From: Bradyrhizobium sp. 200
GTDB lineage: Bacteria > Pseudomonadota > Alphaproteobacteria > Rhizobiales > Xanthobacteraceae
Length of the DNA: 64,000 nucleotides
NCBI RefSeq assembly: GCF_023100945.1
Contig: NZ_CP064689.1
Span: 992,001 to 1,056,000 of the forward strand
Direction: 5' to 3'
The position numbers and the translations under genes were made by a program. The notes under the pieces were generated by a model. That model was not told where the DNA came from. It worked only from the letters and a program-made list of their open reading frames with translations, and did no database searches. Within the stretch, counting starts at the first letter, position 1. Each line of letters opens with the position of its first letter. Positions 10,661 to 19,684 of this stretch are shown piece after piece.

Positions 10661-11932
10661 CTACTTCTTGGCCCGTAACTTCTCGATCAAAGGCGACAGC
10701 AACGAACTTTTCGGCTTCTTGGTCTCGCCGCGGCCGGTGAGCCGCTGCGCGATCTGCAGGAACATCTCGGTGGTGCGATGGGTGGCGGAGATTTCCGCGA
10801 TCATCTGGCCGTTGTTGGCGGCCGAACCGAAGATTTGCGGCTCGAACGGGATGGTGGCGATCGGGTGGTTTTCGATCGCCTTGGCGAACTCGGCGGCAGG
10901 AATCTCCGGCCGCTTCGGGATGCCGACCTGGTTCAGGCAATAGAGCGGCGCGCGATCGTTCGGCCGCGATGCCTTCAGGAGATCGAAGATGTTCTTGGTG
11001 TTGCGCAGATTGGCGAGATCGGGCGCCGCGACGATCAGGATGTCGTCGGCCGCGATCAGGGCGCGCTTGGTCCATCCCGACCATTGATGGGGAACGTCGA
11101 GCACGATGCAGGGCATCGTGGTGCGAAGCGTGTCGAAGATCGAATCGAACGCCTCGGCGCCGAAATCGTAGACCCGGTCAAGCGTGGCCGGCGCGGCCAG
11201 CAGGCTGAGGTGGTCGGTGCATTTCGACAGCAGGCGGTCGAGGAACGCGGTATCGACCCGGTCCGGCGAGAACACCGCATCCGCGATACCCTGCGGCGGG
11301 TCCTGATTGTAGTCGAGGCCGGCGGTGCCGAAAGCGAGGTCGAGATCGGCGACCACGGAATCCAGCGCCAGATCGCGTGCGATCGCCCAGGCGACGTTGT
11401 GGGCGACGGTGGATGCGCCGACGCCGCCCTTGGCGCCGACGATGGCAATGATGCGGCCGACGGCCTTGGCTTCGGGCGACGAGAACAGGTTGCAGATCGA
11501 CCGCACGACGTCGATGGCGCTGACCGGGGCGATGACGTAGTCGCTGACGCCGCGGCGGACCAGTTCGCGATAGAGCATGACGTCGTTGATGCGCCCGATC
11601 ACGATCACGCGGGTTCCGGCGTCGCAGACGGTGGCGAGCTGGTCGAGGCCGGCGAGAATATCGTTGCGGCCTTCGGTCTCCAGGATGATGACGTTCGGGG
11701 TCGGCGCCGAGCGGTAGGCCTCGATGGCGGCGGCCATGCCGCCCATCTGGATCTTGAGATGGGCCTTGCCCAGGCGGCGGTCTTCGCCCGCCGACTGAAC
11801 GGCGGCGGCGGTTTCCACCGTCTCGCAGAAGGCCTGCACCGACACCCGCGGCGCCGGCGCGATGTGATCCTCGGTCGACGGCGCCGTGATTTCCGGCTGC
11901 TGTTCTGAATTCTGACGCTCGTAAGTGATCAT
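10661..11932 (-). CDS. cpaE: Pilus assembly ATPase CpaE (MinD/ParA-like)
   Basis: Localisation factor for the Tad pilus in the MinD/ParA superfamily. From the chosen start it is 423 residues: a disordered N terminus, an atypical receiver-like domain (about 45-160, including ILAGLDQLATVCDAGTRVIV) and the deviant Walker A AIVGAKGGVGASTVAHN followed by the ATPase fold. The start at 11932 is chosen because its ATG overlaps the cpaD stop (ATGA) and gives an N terminus typical of the family; the longer open frame runs antisense-free into cpaD and is not needed. Confidence 0.92.
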   Translation of the reverse strand: MITYERQNSEQQPEITAPSTEDHIAPAPRVSVQAFCETVETAAAVQSAGEDRRLGKAHLKIQMGGMAAAIEAYRSAPTPNVIILETEGRNDILAGLDQLATVCDAGTRVIVIGRINDVMLYRELVRRGVSDYVIAPVSAIDVVRSICNLFSSPEAKAVGRIIAIVGAKGGVGASTVAHNVAWAIARDLALDSVVADLDLAFGTAGLDYNQDPPQGIADAVFSPDRVDTAFLDRLLSKCTDHLSLLAAPATLDRVYDFGAEAFDSIFDTLRTTMPCIVLDVPHQWSGWTKRALIAADDILIVAAPDLANLRNTKNIFDLLKASRPNDRAPLYCLNQVGIPKRPEIPAAEFAKAIENHPIATIPFEPQIFGSAANNGQMIAEISATHRTTEMFLQIAQRLTGRGETKKPKSSLLSPLIEKLRAKK

Positions 11933-12681
11933 TTGCCGGTATCGCTGAGTTTGGCCTTTTCGGCATCGGGATAGGTTGTCGCGGTGGGCGTACCCTTGCG
12001 ATATTTGTCGAAGGCTATGCCACGGCGCGGCGCAAAGGCTGGGGTTTCGGGACGCGGCTGCACGAGATCGGACGGGTTGTCGACCATCGCCGCCAGATTG
12101 CGTTGATTGGAGCAGCCGAAATTGTAATAGGGCTTGTTGTCGAAATAGCCCTTGTTGTGGATCGACGGCCCGATATCCTCCGGCCACAGCCCGCACGGAC
12201 CGGCCACCGCCGAAATCTTCGGATAGTTGAGGCGGATCGCGGCCATGTGCCTGGGATCTTCGGGGCTGTACTGGCGGACATTGACCCCGCGCGGCGGCAC
12301 GCCGGCGGCGGCAAGCGTCGCACGGATCTCGCGCAGTGAATCCTCGGCCGCCCGCGCGTTCGGCGTATTGACGGGCACGTCGATGCTGATGATGCCGGTG
12401 CCCTCCCGCATCCAGGTCTGGCCCAGATACATCACGTCGGCACGCTGGGAGGCGGAGAGGCCGCCGCGTCCGCGGCCGACGAAAACGACGATCGAGCGGT
12501 CGGCTTCCTGGACCGCGATCGGATGACGCTGGCGATAGTCGTCAGGCACGCCCGCCGTCGTGACGACGTCGGTGGTGTGCTTGCAGGCACTGAGCGCCAC
12601 GGAAAGACCGATCAGTGCTCCCGTTAGCCGGAGGGCGCGCTTGGGATCGGCGGGCCTTGTGGGTTTCATCCTGGATGTCAT
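11929..12681 (-). CDS. cpaD: Pilus assembly lipoprotein CpaD
   Basis: Outer-membrane lipoprotein associated with the Tad secretin, 250 residues. The signal peptide ends with a lipobox-like LSACKH (Cys about residue 33), followed by the CpaD domain with PDDYRQRHPIAVQEADRSI near its start, a typical family signature. It is nine bases from the cpaC stop and overlaps cpaE by four, so the operon is tightly coupled. Confidence 0.92.
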   Translation of the reverse strand: MTSRMKPTRPADPKRALRLTGALIGLSVALSACKHTTDVVTTAGVPDDYRQRHPIAVQEADRSIVVFVGRGRGGLSASQRADVMYLGQTWMREGTGIISIDVPVNTPNARAAEDSLREIRATLAAAGVPPRGVNVRQYSPEDPRHMAAIRLNYPKISAVAGPCGLWPEDIGPSIHNKGYFDNKPYYNFGCSNQRNLAAMVDNPSDLVQPRPETPAFAPRRGIAFDKYRKGTPTATTYPDAEKAKLSDTGK

Positions 12682-12690
12682 CGTCCCGCC

Positions 12691-14154
12691 TCAGTCCGTA
12701 ATAAAGCCGTAAGTGCCGCGATAATTCCGTGCCTTTTCGACGCGGCCCGGAACGCCGTAGATGCGATTGATGCTGCCGAGCAGGTCAGCCTGCGGATCCG
12801 ACGCGCTGGCAAAGCCGTCATCGGGGCGCGACAGGTCCTTCTGCGCCACCGCACGCACCACATAGGGCGTCACCAGAACCATCAGTTCGGTCTGGTTGTT
12901 GACGAAGTCGCGGCTGCGGAACAGCGAGCCGAGAACCGGCAGTTGCGCCAGGCCCGGAAAGCCATTGATGGCCTGTTTGGTCTGGTCCTGAATCAGGCCG
13001 GCCATGGCCATCGCGCCGCCGGACGGAATTTCCAGCGTCGTCTCGGCGCGGCGGGTCTTGATCGACGGAATGGTCGTTCCATTCTGGCCGCCAGTCAGAG
13101 AGTTTTCGGTCGAGACTTCCGACACTTCGGTCATCACCCGAAGGCTGATTCGTCCCTCCGTCAGCACGACCGGCGTAAAGTTGAGGGAGATGCCGAATTT
13201 CTTGAAGCTGACTGTCTGGACGCATTGTCCGATGCCACCACCCGTTGTTGTTTGGCAGCTCACGCCGGTCGGAATGGGAAATTCGCCGCCGGAGATAAAG
13301 GTTGCGGACTCGCCGGAAATGGCTGTGAGGTTAGGCTCAGCAAGGGTCCGCACCACGCCGGCGCTTTCCATCGCGCGCAGCGTCGCCTGCACGGATGGCG
13401 TCGTACCGAAAGCCCCGGTAAGGGCGTTGCCGGCGACGAGCGGCGCGTTGTTTGCGGTGAACGGGGTGCTGTTTCTGAAATTAACAACCGATGTGCCGTA
13501 GGTCAGGTTGGCGCTGAGATCGATGCCCATCTGCTTGATGATCGAGCGCTGGACTTCAGCAAGCGTGACCTTCAACATCACCTGGTCACGGCCGCGAACT
13601 GCGATCGAGTTGACGACCTTTTCAGCGCCACCCACCAGGCGGGCGGCGATGTCGGCGGCCTGTTGGGCCTCGATCGGGCTCGCGGCGGTGCCGCTCAATA
13701 GCACGCCGTCGCCGACACCCTCGATCAGGATATCCGAATTCGGCAGTGACTGCTTCAGTGCGGCGCGCACGCCGTTGAGGTCGCGCTTGACCGCGATGTC
13801 GTAGGCCGCGATCTGCGCGCCCGTGGAATCGAAGAAGACGATGTTGGTCTGGCCGACCGCCGCGCCGATGATATAGGCGCGCTGGGTCGAGCGGACGACG
13901 GCGTTGGCAATCTTCGGATCGGCGACCAGCACGTCCTTGATCTCCCGCGGCAGGTCGATCACGATCGACTTGCCGATGCCGAGCGAAACGAACCGCGCGT
14001 TCATCTGCCCGTCGGCGGCGGCCGGCGCGACGCGATAGTCGCTCGCGGCCACCGGCGTCAGTGCCGGATTGAGCGTGAGAGCAGCCACGGCCGAAAACGA
14101 CAGGGCGCGGACGATGAACGTTCGCATCATCGGCTGAACTTCCCTGCACTTCAT
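12691..14154 (-). CDS. cpaC: Tad pilus outer-membrane secretin CpaC/RcpA
   Basis: Forms the outer-membrane channel for the Flp pilus. About 487 residues: signal peptide (MMRTFIVRALSFSAVAALTL after a short leader), pilus N-terminal domain (about 55-125), BON-like segment with GVGDGVLLSGTAASPIEA, and the type II/III secretin domain (FGISLNFTPVVLTEGRISLR; QLPVLGSLFRSRDF near the C terminus). Two starts are possible, 14154 and 14130; both have an upstream purine-rich site. The open frame further upstream overlaps cpaB and is a shadow. Confidence 0.92.
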   Translation of the reverse strand: MKCREVQPMMRTFIVRALSFSAVAALTLNPALTPVAASDYRVAPAAADGQMNARFVSLGIGKSIVIDLPREIKDVLVADPKIANAVVRSTQRAYIIGAAVGQTNIVFFDSTGAQIAAYDIAVKRDLNGVRAALKQSLPNSDILIEGVGDGVLLSGTAASPIEAQQAADIAARLVGGAEKVVNSIAVRGRDQVMLKVTLAEVQRSIIKQMGIDLSANLTYGTSVVNFRNSTPFTANNAPLVAGNALTGAFGTTPSVQATLRAMESAGVVRTLAEPNLTAISGESATFISGGEFPIPTGVSCQTTTGGGIGQCVQTVSFKKFGISLNFTPVVLTEGRISLRVMTEVSEVSTENSLTGGQNGTTIPSIKTRRAETTLEIPSGGAMAMAGLIQDQTKQAINGFPGLAQLPVLGSLFRSRDFVNNQTELMVLVTPYVVRAVAQKDLSRPDDGFASASDPQADLLGSINRIYGVPGRVEKARNYRGTYGFITD

Positions 14155-14171
14155 ATCGTGCGTCCTTTTGG

Positions 14172-14963
14172 TCACTTCTGCACCGTCTGCTGGCTGGCAA
14201 CGCCGTAACGAATGACGTTGAGATTTTCGCCGCGCTTGTTGATTTGTTCGTCCGGCTTCTCGACCGTGTTGACGTCGGCGATGCTGCGCAGCGCCAGCGT
14301 GAGCGAGCCGCCCTGGCGCGATCGCGCCAGCGTCTCGGCCTGCTCGGGTTTCAGTTCGAGGGTGACGGTCTTGCCGACCAGCGTGTTGGTGCCTTCTTTT
14401 TCCTTCGGCGCCTGGTCGATCGCAAGAACGCGAACATTGGTCAGGATGACCTCCGCACTGGATATATCCGGGCCGGCTTTGTCCGGATTCTTCTCGCGCC
14501 TGGTAAGAAGCACGTCGACCCGGTCGTTCGGCAGGATGAAGCCGCCGGCGCCGGTTTCCGGCGAAATTTCCGTGGAAATGGCGCGGTAGCCGGCAGGCAG
14601 GATCGCCGCCATGAAGCCGGAGCCATCGGCCTTCACCAGCTTCTGTTCGCGAATCGGTTCGCCCGCAATGAACGGCGCGCGTGCGATCGAGCCGGTGATC
14701 TCCCTGATGGCGTCGGCCTTGCTGGCGCGGCTGATGAAGCTGCTGCTGGCGGACGCGGCCGGCCAAGTCTGCCACTGCAGGTCGTCCGGCTTGACCGAGT
14801 GGCCAAGGCCGATATCCGATTTGGCGACGAGAATATCGACGGTCTGCATCTGCGCGACCGGCTGGGCCGGCGCCGGCTTGTCATCGGACCCGCTGGCGAG
14901 ATATGCGGCAATGCCGCCGGCGCCGATGGCGATGGCCAGGACCACAATGCGTGCGGTATTCAT
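14172..14963 (-). CDS. cpaB: Pilus assembly protein CpaB/RcpC
   Basis: Periplasmic, membrane-anchored Tad component, about 263 residues. It has an N-terminal hydrophobic anchor (MNTARIVVLAIAIGAGGIAA), an SAF/antifreeze-like domain (VAKSDIGLGHSVKPDDL), and the RcpC domain (RVDVLLTRREKN). The ATG at 14963 is preferred over 14981 because GGAAAG lies about nine bases before it. Eighteen bases separate its stop from the cpaC start region. Confidence 0.92.
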   Translation of the reverse strand: MNTARIVVLAIAIGAGGIAAYLASGSDDKPAPAQPVAQMQTVDILVAKSDIGLGHSVKPDDLQWQTWPAASASSSFISRASKADAIREITGSIARAPFIAGEPIREQKLVKADGSGFMAAILPAGYRAISTEISPETGAGGFILPNDRVDVLLTRREKNPDKAGPDISSAEVILTNVRVLAIDQAPKEKEGTNTLVGKTVTLELKPEQAETLARSRQGGSLTLALRSIADVNTVEKPDEQINKRGENLNVIRYGVASQQTVQK

Positions 14964-15089
14964 ACGCTTCACTTTCCACATTACGCTGCGACGCTTCCGT
15001 CGCCGTGATGGGAGTTGACCAGCTATTCGTCAAAGCATGGTTAATGAGGCGTGTGTAAATTGCCTTAACGGAAAGTTAGCGACGCTGGA

Positions 15090-15614
15090 TCAGCGCATGG
15101 CGAGGTGAGCGAGGTCGATCGCCTTGATCCATTCGGTCTGCGGATAGACGATCAGCGCGCCGACGGCGAGCGCGATGCCGTAGGGAATTCCGCTCTGCTT
15201 GTCGTGCAACCGGTTCAGCCAGGCTTGTCCCGCGAGCAGGGAAGGCAGCGGCCATTGCCGGAACTGAATCAACAGCACCGTCAGCGCGCCGCCGAGCAGC
15301 GAGACGTAGAGCAGATAATTGAGCAGGTGGTCGAAACCGAACCAGAGCGCCACGCTGGCTGCGACCTTGGTGTCGCCGCCGCCGACCCATCCCATCGCGA
15401 AGCAGGCAAAGGCCACCACCAGAACGGCTGCGCCGGCGCCGAAATGCAGAAGGATGTCGTGCAGGCCCATGCCGCCCAGCACCGCGAGCGCTACAAAGCC
15501 GGCGATCAGCGCCAGCGACACCCGGTTCGAAATCGTCATCGTGAACAGGTCGCTCGCGGCAGCGAACGCCATCAGGGCCGGAAACAGCAGGAGGCGGGCG
15601 GTATCGAGGATCAT
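15090..15614 (-). CDS. cpaA: Prepilin peptidase CpaA (TadV type)
   Basis: Type IV leader peptidase that cleaves and prepares the Flp prepilin and pseudopilins. The 174 residues are mostly hydrophobic with about six membrane helices; the two aspartyl-protease positions are seen in AAASDLFTMTISNR and GWVGGGDTKV. The start at 15614 gives the standard short CpaA length; the frame upstream is low quality. It lies downstream of the pilin gene, separated by a terminator-like hairpin. Confidence 0.9.
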   Translation of the reverse strand: MILDTARLLLFPALMAFAAASDLFTMTISNRVSLALIAGFVALAVLGGMGLHDILLHFGAGAAVLVVAFACFAMGWVGGGDTKVAASVALWFGFDHLLNYLLYVSLLGGALTVLLIQFRQWPLPSLLAGQAWLNRLHDKQSGIPYGIALAVGALIVYPQTEWIKAIDLAHLAMR

Positions 15615-15764
15615 GAATTCACGCGAGGCTGCGGTTGACCCGGGGTCCAGGCTTTGATCGAGCCTAGCCACCAGAAGTGAACAATCGGGAAACGCCGGAA
15701 TATCGCAAGCCCGTGCCGCATGCCGCGGCATGCCGAAACCAGCGCACGCGCCTTGCGAAAACGA

Positions 15765-15791
15765 AAAAGGCCCCGGCATGCCGGGGCCTTT
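15765..15791 (-). terminator. Rho-independent terminator after the Flp pilin gene
   Basis: On the minus strand a GC-rich stem AAAGGCCCCGG-CATG-CCGGGGCCTTTTT is followed by a T run, 22 bases beyond the pilin stop and 150 bases before cpaA. It would let the major pilin be made in excess over the assembly genes that follow. Confidence 0.85.
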
Positions 15792-15813
15792 GACGCTTGC
15801 TCGCGACCGTCGC

Positions 15814-15978
15814 TTACTTGAGCGAGGTTGAGATCGTAACGAAGTTCGTCGACAGCTTGGTGCCGAGACCGTTGACGGCGGTAATGATCGCGATCGCGAT
15901 ACCGGCGGCAATCAGGCCGTATTCGATGGCGGTGGCGCCGGACTCATCCTTCACGAAACGCGAAACGAGATTCTTCAT
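15814..15978 (-). CDS. Flp/PilA-type major pilin
   Basis: Structural subunit of the Tad pilus, 54 residues, too short for many ORF scans. It has a basic leader (MKNLVSRFVKDESG), the prepilin processing region with the invariant Glu-Tyr pair in GATAIEYGLIAAGIA, and a hydrophobic helix followed by a short polar tail ending TSLK. Cleavage is expected after the Gly before ATAIEY. The ATG is preceded by AGGAG about seven bases upstream on the minus strand. It is the first gene of the minus-strand tad cluster and has its own terminator. Confidence 0.95.
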   Translation of the reverse strand: MKNLVSRFVKDESGATAIEYGLIAAGIAIAIITAVNGLGTKLSTNFVTISTSLK

Positions 15979-16285
15979 AGATGATAACTCCTGTGTACAC
16001 GTGGCTGGTCGAACTTAAGTTTGGTCTCGCCGGCGTTCTCAGCACCGTGACCATGGCGTCACCCTAGGGTGCGACAATTTCGACGCAGTTAATTCGACCG
16101 CGCAAAAATGCTTGGAACTTGCAGTTCTTGAGCACAGTAAACACTGCATTAAGCCGTTCGATTAAATGCAAGCGGAGTGCGGAGGCCGTTCGTCGTTGGT
16201 CGCGCTGTGTCGTCGGACTCCTTTGATTCACGGCTCCTTAAGCGCGAGCAGATACCCCTGACATCTCCGATTGAACGAGGTCGCC
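15979..16285. promoter_or_regulatory. Divergent intergenic region between pilin and sterol desaturase genes
   Basis: About 300 bases without a gene, less GC-rich than the flanks (for example GCATTAAGCCGTTCGATTAAATG near 16144-16167). It must hold the pilin promoter on the minus strand and probably one for the plus-strand desaturase. No specific operator was recognised. Confidence 0.4.
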
Positions 16286-17113
16286 ATGTCCAGTTTGCCA
16301 ATGGAAGTCATCGAGGTAGTAGGCCAGACGATGGCGAAGGTCGTTCCGGTCACGATCGCGCTCGCCATTGTATTCACGGTGCTCTCGCATTTCTGGGCCT
16401 GCAATCCGGGCAAACCCTGGTGGCGCAAGCGCGAACTTATTACCGACATCTGCTACTGGTTCTTCGTGCCGGTGTTTGCGCGCATCTTCCGCATCGGGCT
16501 ATTGGTGCTCGGCGCCGCCGTCCTCTTCAACATTCATGAGCCGGACGAACTGATCGCGTTCTACGACAATGGCCATGGGCCGCTGGCGCAGCTTCCGCTC
16601 TGGCTGCAGGCGATACTGTTTCTCGTTGTGTCCGACTTCATGCTGTACTGGCTGCACCGCATGTTTCACGGCGGCGCGTTCTGGAAATACCACGCCATCC
16701 ATCATTCCTCCGAAGATCTCGAGTGGATCTCCGCGGCGCGGTTTCATCCCGTCAACCTGTTCATCGGAACGATCCTGGTCGACGTCATCCTGCTGATCGC
16801 GGGCATCTCGCCCAACATCATGCTATGGGTCGGGCCGTTCACGACTTTCCATTCAGCCTTCGTTCACGCCAACCTGAACTGGACGCTCGGGCCCTTCAAA
16901 TATGTGCTTGCCACGCCGGTCTTCCATCGCTGGCATCACACCTCACTCGAGGAGGGCGGCGACACCAATTTCGCGGGCACCTTCCCGCTGTGGGACATCA
17001 TGTTCGGGACGTTTCGCATGCCGGAGAACCGTTTGCCCGAGAATTACGGTGTCGACGATCAGGAGATCCCTGCCGAGATCGGCGGGCAATTGGCCTATCC
17101 GTTCCGTCACTAG
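16286..17113 (+). CDS. Sterol desaturase/fatty acid hydroxylase family membrane protein (copy 1)
   Basis: Di-iron membrane oxygenase of the FA_hydroxylase superfamily; substrate unknown (fatty acid, sterol or hopanoid-like lipid). About 275 residues, with membrane helices in the first 130 and the histidine clusters HRMFH, HAIHHSSED and FHRWHHT that bind the iron pair. The ATG at 16286, preceded by GAGG, is chosen over the TTG at 16271. It is about 80 percent identical by eye to the gene at 18644, with a membrane protein gene between them. Confidence 0.85.
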   Translation: MSSLPMEVIEVVGQTMAKVVPVTIALAIVFTVLSHFWACNPGKPWWRKRELITDICYWFFVPVFARIFRIGLLVLGAAVLFNIHEPDELIAFYDNGHGPLAQLPLWLQAILFLVVSDFMLYWLHRMFHGGAFWKYHAIHHSSEDLEWISAARFHPVNLFIGTILVDVILLIAGISPNIMLWVGPFTTFHSAFVHANLNWTLGPFKYVLATPVFHRWHHTSLEEGGDTNFAGTFPLWDIMFGTFRMPENRLPENYGVDDQEIPAEIGGQLAYPFRH

Positions 17114-17131
17114 TCCGGCCGGTAGTTTAGC

Positions 17132-18583
17132 ATGAGCACTGAAGCCGGAGCGATCCAGCGCGAGAAAGCCTTCAGCCTTGCCGGCGTCCCGGCGTGGCTT
17201 TGGCTCGGAATTGGCGTCTACGCGCTGGTGCTGATCGGCGGGCGGGCGCTGCTGAACGATTCCGACACCTACTGGCAGATCGCCGTGGGCCAGTGGATCC
17301 TCGATCACCACGCATTGCCGCGCGTCGACATTTATTCCTTCACCAGGGCGGGAGAACCGTGGACATCGTCGTCCTGGCTGTCGCAGGTGCTGTATGCGGC
17401 GAGCTACAATCTGGCAGGCTGGACCGGGCCGGTGGTTCTCGCCGCGACCTGCATCGCTGCAACCTTTGCCTTGCTTGCTCATATTCTCGGTCGCCGCATC
17501 CCCGCGGCCTTTGCGGTCGCCGTCGCGATGGCGGCGCTGGTGCTTTCGATGGGGCATCTTCTGGCGCGCCCGCATGTGCTGGTGCTGCCGATCATGCTGG
17601 CATGGGCGAACGGGCTGATGTCGGCGAGCGAGCGCGGCCAGGCGCCGTCGGCATGGCTGCTGCCGCTGATCGCGTTGTGGGCAAACCTGCACGGCGGATT
17701 CGTGTTCGGCCTGGTGCTGGTCGGCGCGTTCGCGCTCGATGCGCTGTGGAATGCCGATCGCGCGCAACACAAATCGCTGGTGCTGCGCTGGGCGGCGTTC
17801 GGCATCGGCGCGCTGGTAGCTTGCTGCGCCACGCCTTACGGGTGGGGATCGATTCTCGCCGCACGCAAGATCCTCGATCTCGGAGAACTCCTGCATCTGA
17901 TCTATGAATGGATGCCGGCGGACTTCAGCAAATTCGGCGCGTTCGAGATGGCGATCCTCACGCTGACCGGCGGCGCGCTCTATGGTGGCGTCAAGCTTAC
18001 GCCGCCGCGGATTGCGCTGGTGCTGGGCCTGCTGCACATGGCGCTGTCGCATGTCAGGAATGTCGAGATCTTTGCCCTCCTGCTGCCGATCGTGGTGCTC
18101 GCGCCGGTGGCGTCGCAGTTCGCGCTGCGGCCGGCCTGGCTCGCCCGCGCCGGGGCTCCGATGCCGGTGATGGCGGCGGTGATGGTCCTGCTCGGCGGCT
18201 GGACATGGCTGCTTGCGGCCAACACCACGTTTGCACCGCCCGAAAGCCAGTCGCCGGCGGCGGCCGTCGATGCGCTGAAGGCGCATAATCCCAAGCGGGT
18301 TCTCAACGATCTTCCATTCGGCGGCTATCTGATCTGGCGGCAGATCCCCGTCTTCGTCGACGGGCGCGCCGAGCTCTATGGCGAAGCGTTCGACATGGCC
18401 TATTACCGTGCCATGCAGCTCAAGGACGTCAGCCAGTTTCTCGACATTCTCAAGAAATGGGACATCGACGCCGTGCTGCTGACGCCGTCTACGCCTGCAG
18501 TCGGCCTGCTCGATCATATCGGCGGCTGGCGGCGCGCCTATGCCGATGAGAACGCCGTCCTGCACGTTCGTACCTCCAACTGA
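17132..18583 (+). CDS. Polytopic membrane protein of unknown function
   Basis: The 483 residues contain roughly ten hydrophobic helices from residue 15 to 370 and a C-terminal soluble part of about 100 residues (NDLPFGGYLIWRQIPVFVDG onward). The layout, including the WQIAVGQWILDHHALPR loop after the first helix, resembles GT-C type glycosyltransferase/mannosyltransferase-like membrane proteins, but no catalytic motif is certain. It begins 18 bases after desaturase copy 1 and is followed 60 bases later by copy 2, so the three are probably one operon. A lipid or glycan modification role is inference. Confidence 0.7.
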   Translation: MSTEAGAIQREKAFSLAGVPAWLWLGIGVYALVLIGGRALLNDSDTYWQIAVGQWILDHHALPRVDIYSFTRAGEPWTSSSWLSQVLYAASYNLAGWTGPVVLAATCIAATFALLAHILGRRIPAAFAVAVAMAALVLSMGHLLARPHVLVLPIMLAWANGLMSASERGQAPSAWLLPLIALWANLHGGFVFGLVLVGAFALDALWNADRAQHKSLVLRWAAFGIGALVACCATPYGWGSILAARKILDLGELLHLIYEWMPADFSKFGAFEMAILTLTGGALYGGVKLTPPRIALVLGLLHMALSHVRNVEIFALLLPIVVLAPVASQFALRPAWLARAGAPMPVMAAVMVLLGGWTWLLAANTTFAPPESQSPAAAVDALKAHNPKRVLNDLPFGGYLIWRQIPVFVDGRAELYGEAFDMAYYRAMQLKDVSQFLDILKKWDIDAVLLTPSTPAVGLLDHIGGWRRAYADENAVLHVRTSN

Positions 18584-18643
18584 TCCGGCTGCCGTTCGGG
18601 GCGCGAACTGGCGGGCCAGCCGGGATTCTGGTACGCGGGCCGG

Positions 18644-19471
18644 ATGAACCTGCCGACCGAAGTCGTCGAGATGCTGGGCCAGACCCTGGCCAAGGTGGTG
18701 CCGGTCACGATCGCGCTGGCGCTACTCTTTTCGGTGCTGGCGCATTTCTGGGCCTGCAATCCCGGCAGGCCCTGGTGGCGCAAACGCGAGCTCATCACCG
18801 ACGTCTGCTACTGGTTCCTGGTGCCGCTGTTCGCGCGTGTGTTTCGCATCGGGCTATTGGTGCTGGGCGCCGCCTTGCTGTTTGGAATTCGCGACGCCGA
18901 CGAACTGATCGCCTTCTACGACAACGGCCATGGTCCGCTGTCGAGGCTGCCCTTGTGGCTGCAGGCGATCCTGTTCCTGGTCGCGGCCGATTTCATGATG
19001 TACTGGCTGCACCGCATGTTCCATGGCGGCGGGTTCTGGAAGTACCACGCCATCCACCATTCGTCGGAAGATGTGGACTGGATCTCGGCGGCGCGCTTCC
19101 ACCCCGTCAACCTGCTGTTAGGCACCATCGGGGTTGATGTCGTGCTGCTGATGGCCGGGATTTCGCCGGGCGTGATGCTTTGGCTCGGGCCCTTCAACCT
19201 CTTCCATTCCGCGTTCGTTCACGCCAACCTCAACTGGACGCTCGGCCCGTTCAGATATGTCGTGGCGACGCCGGTGTTTCACCGCTGGCACCACACCTCC
19301 CGCGAGGAGGGCGGCGACACCAATTTCGCAGGCACCTTTCCGCTCTGGGACATCCTGTTCGGGACCTTCCGGATGCCGAAAGGCAAGCTGCCGGACCAGT
19401 ATGGAGTGGACGATCAGGCCTCGTTTCCCCGCGAAATCATCGGACAACTGGCCTATCCGTTCCGCAAATAG
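18644..19471 (+). CDS. Sterol desaturase/fatty acid hydroxylase family membrane protein (copy 2)
   Basis: Paralogue of the gene at 16286, 275 residues, same helices and same histidine clusters (HRMFHGGGFWKYHAIHHSS, FHRWHHTSREEGG). Differences are concentrated at the N terminus and in the loop before the last histidines. It probably arose by tandem duplication. The ATG at 18644 is the natural start. A dispersed palindrome follows the stop. Confidence 0.85.
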   Translation: MNLPTEVVEMLGQTLAKVVPVTIALALLFSVLAHFWACNPGRPWWRKRELITDVCYWFLVPLFARVFRIGLLVLGAALLFGIRDADELIAFYDNGHGPLSRLPLWLQAILFLVAADFMMYWLHRMFHGGGFWKYHAIHHSSEDVDWISAARFHPVNLLLGTIGVDVVLLMAGISPGVMLWLGPFNLFHSAFVHANLNWTLGPFRYVVATPVFHRWHHTSREEGGDTNFAGTFPLWDILFGTFRMPKGKLPDQYGVDDQASFPREIIGQLAYPFRK

Positions 19472-19480
19472 GGCGTGATC

Positions 19481-19505
19481 GGGAAAAGCGGTTGCCGGTT
19501 TTCCC
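19481..19505. repeat. Small dispersed palindrome
   Basis: GGGAAAAGCGG-TTG-CCGGTTTTCCC forms a near-perfect inverted repeat ten bases after the desaturase stop. Such elements recur in Bradyrhizobium intergenic regions; it may also act as a transcript 3' end. Confidence 0.6.
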
Positions 19506-19684
19506 TCGCGGCCAACGCGAAAATGCGTTTGCGCGAAGGTCACGCTCAATTAATCATGCGGAATTCTTGCCCCTTTCGGTCCCTATTTGCCCTTTGTTCA
19601 TGAATTGTCGTCAGATTCACCTTGTCGGGCGCCGGTTCCGCTGCGTATCGCCATTGCCGGCTTGTTGATGCCCCGGGGTAAAGT

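Noticed and set aside
16943..18565. 540-residue open frame on the minus strand over the polytopic membrane protein
   Set aside because: Antisense to a membrane protein with clear helices; composition (Arg, His, Gln) is that of a reverse-complement shadow.
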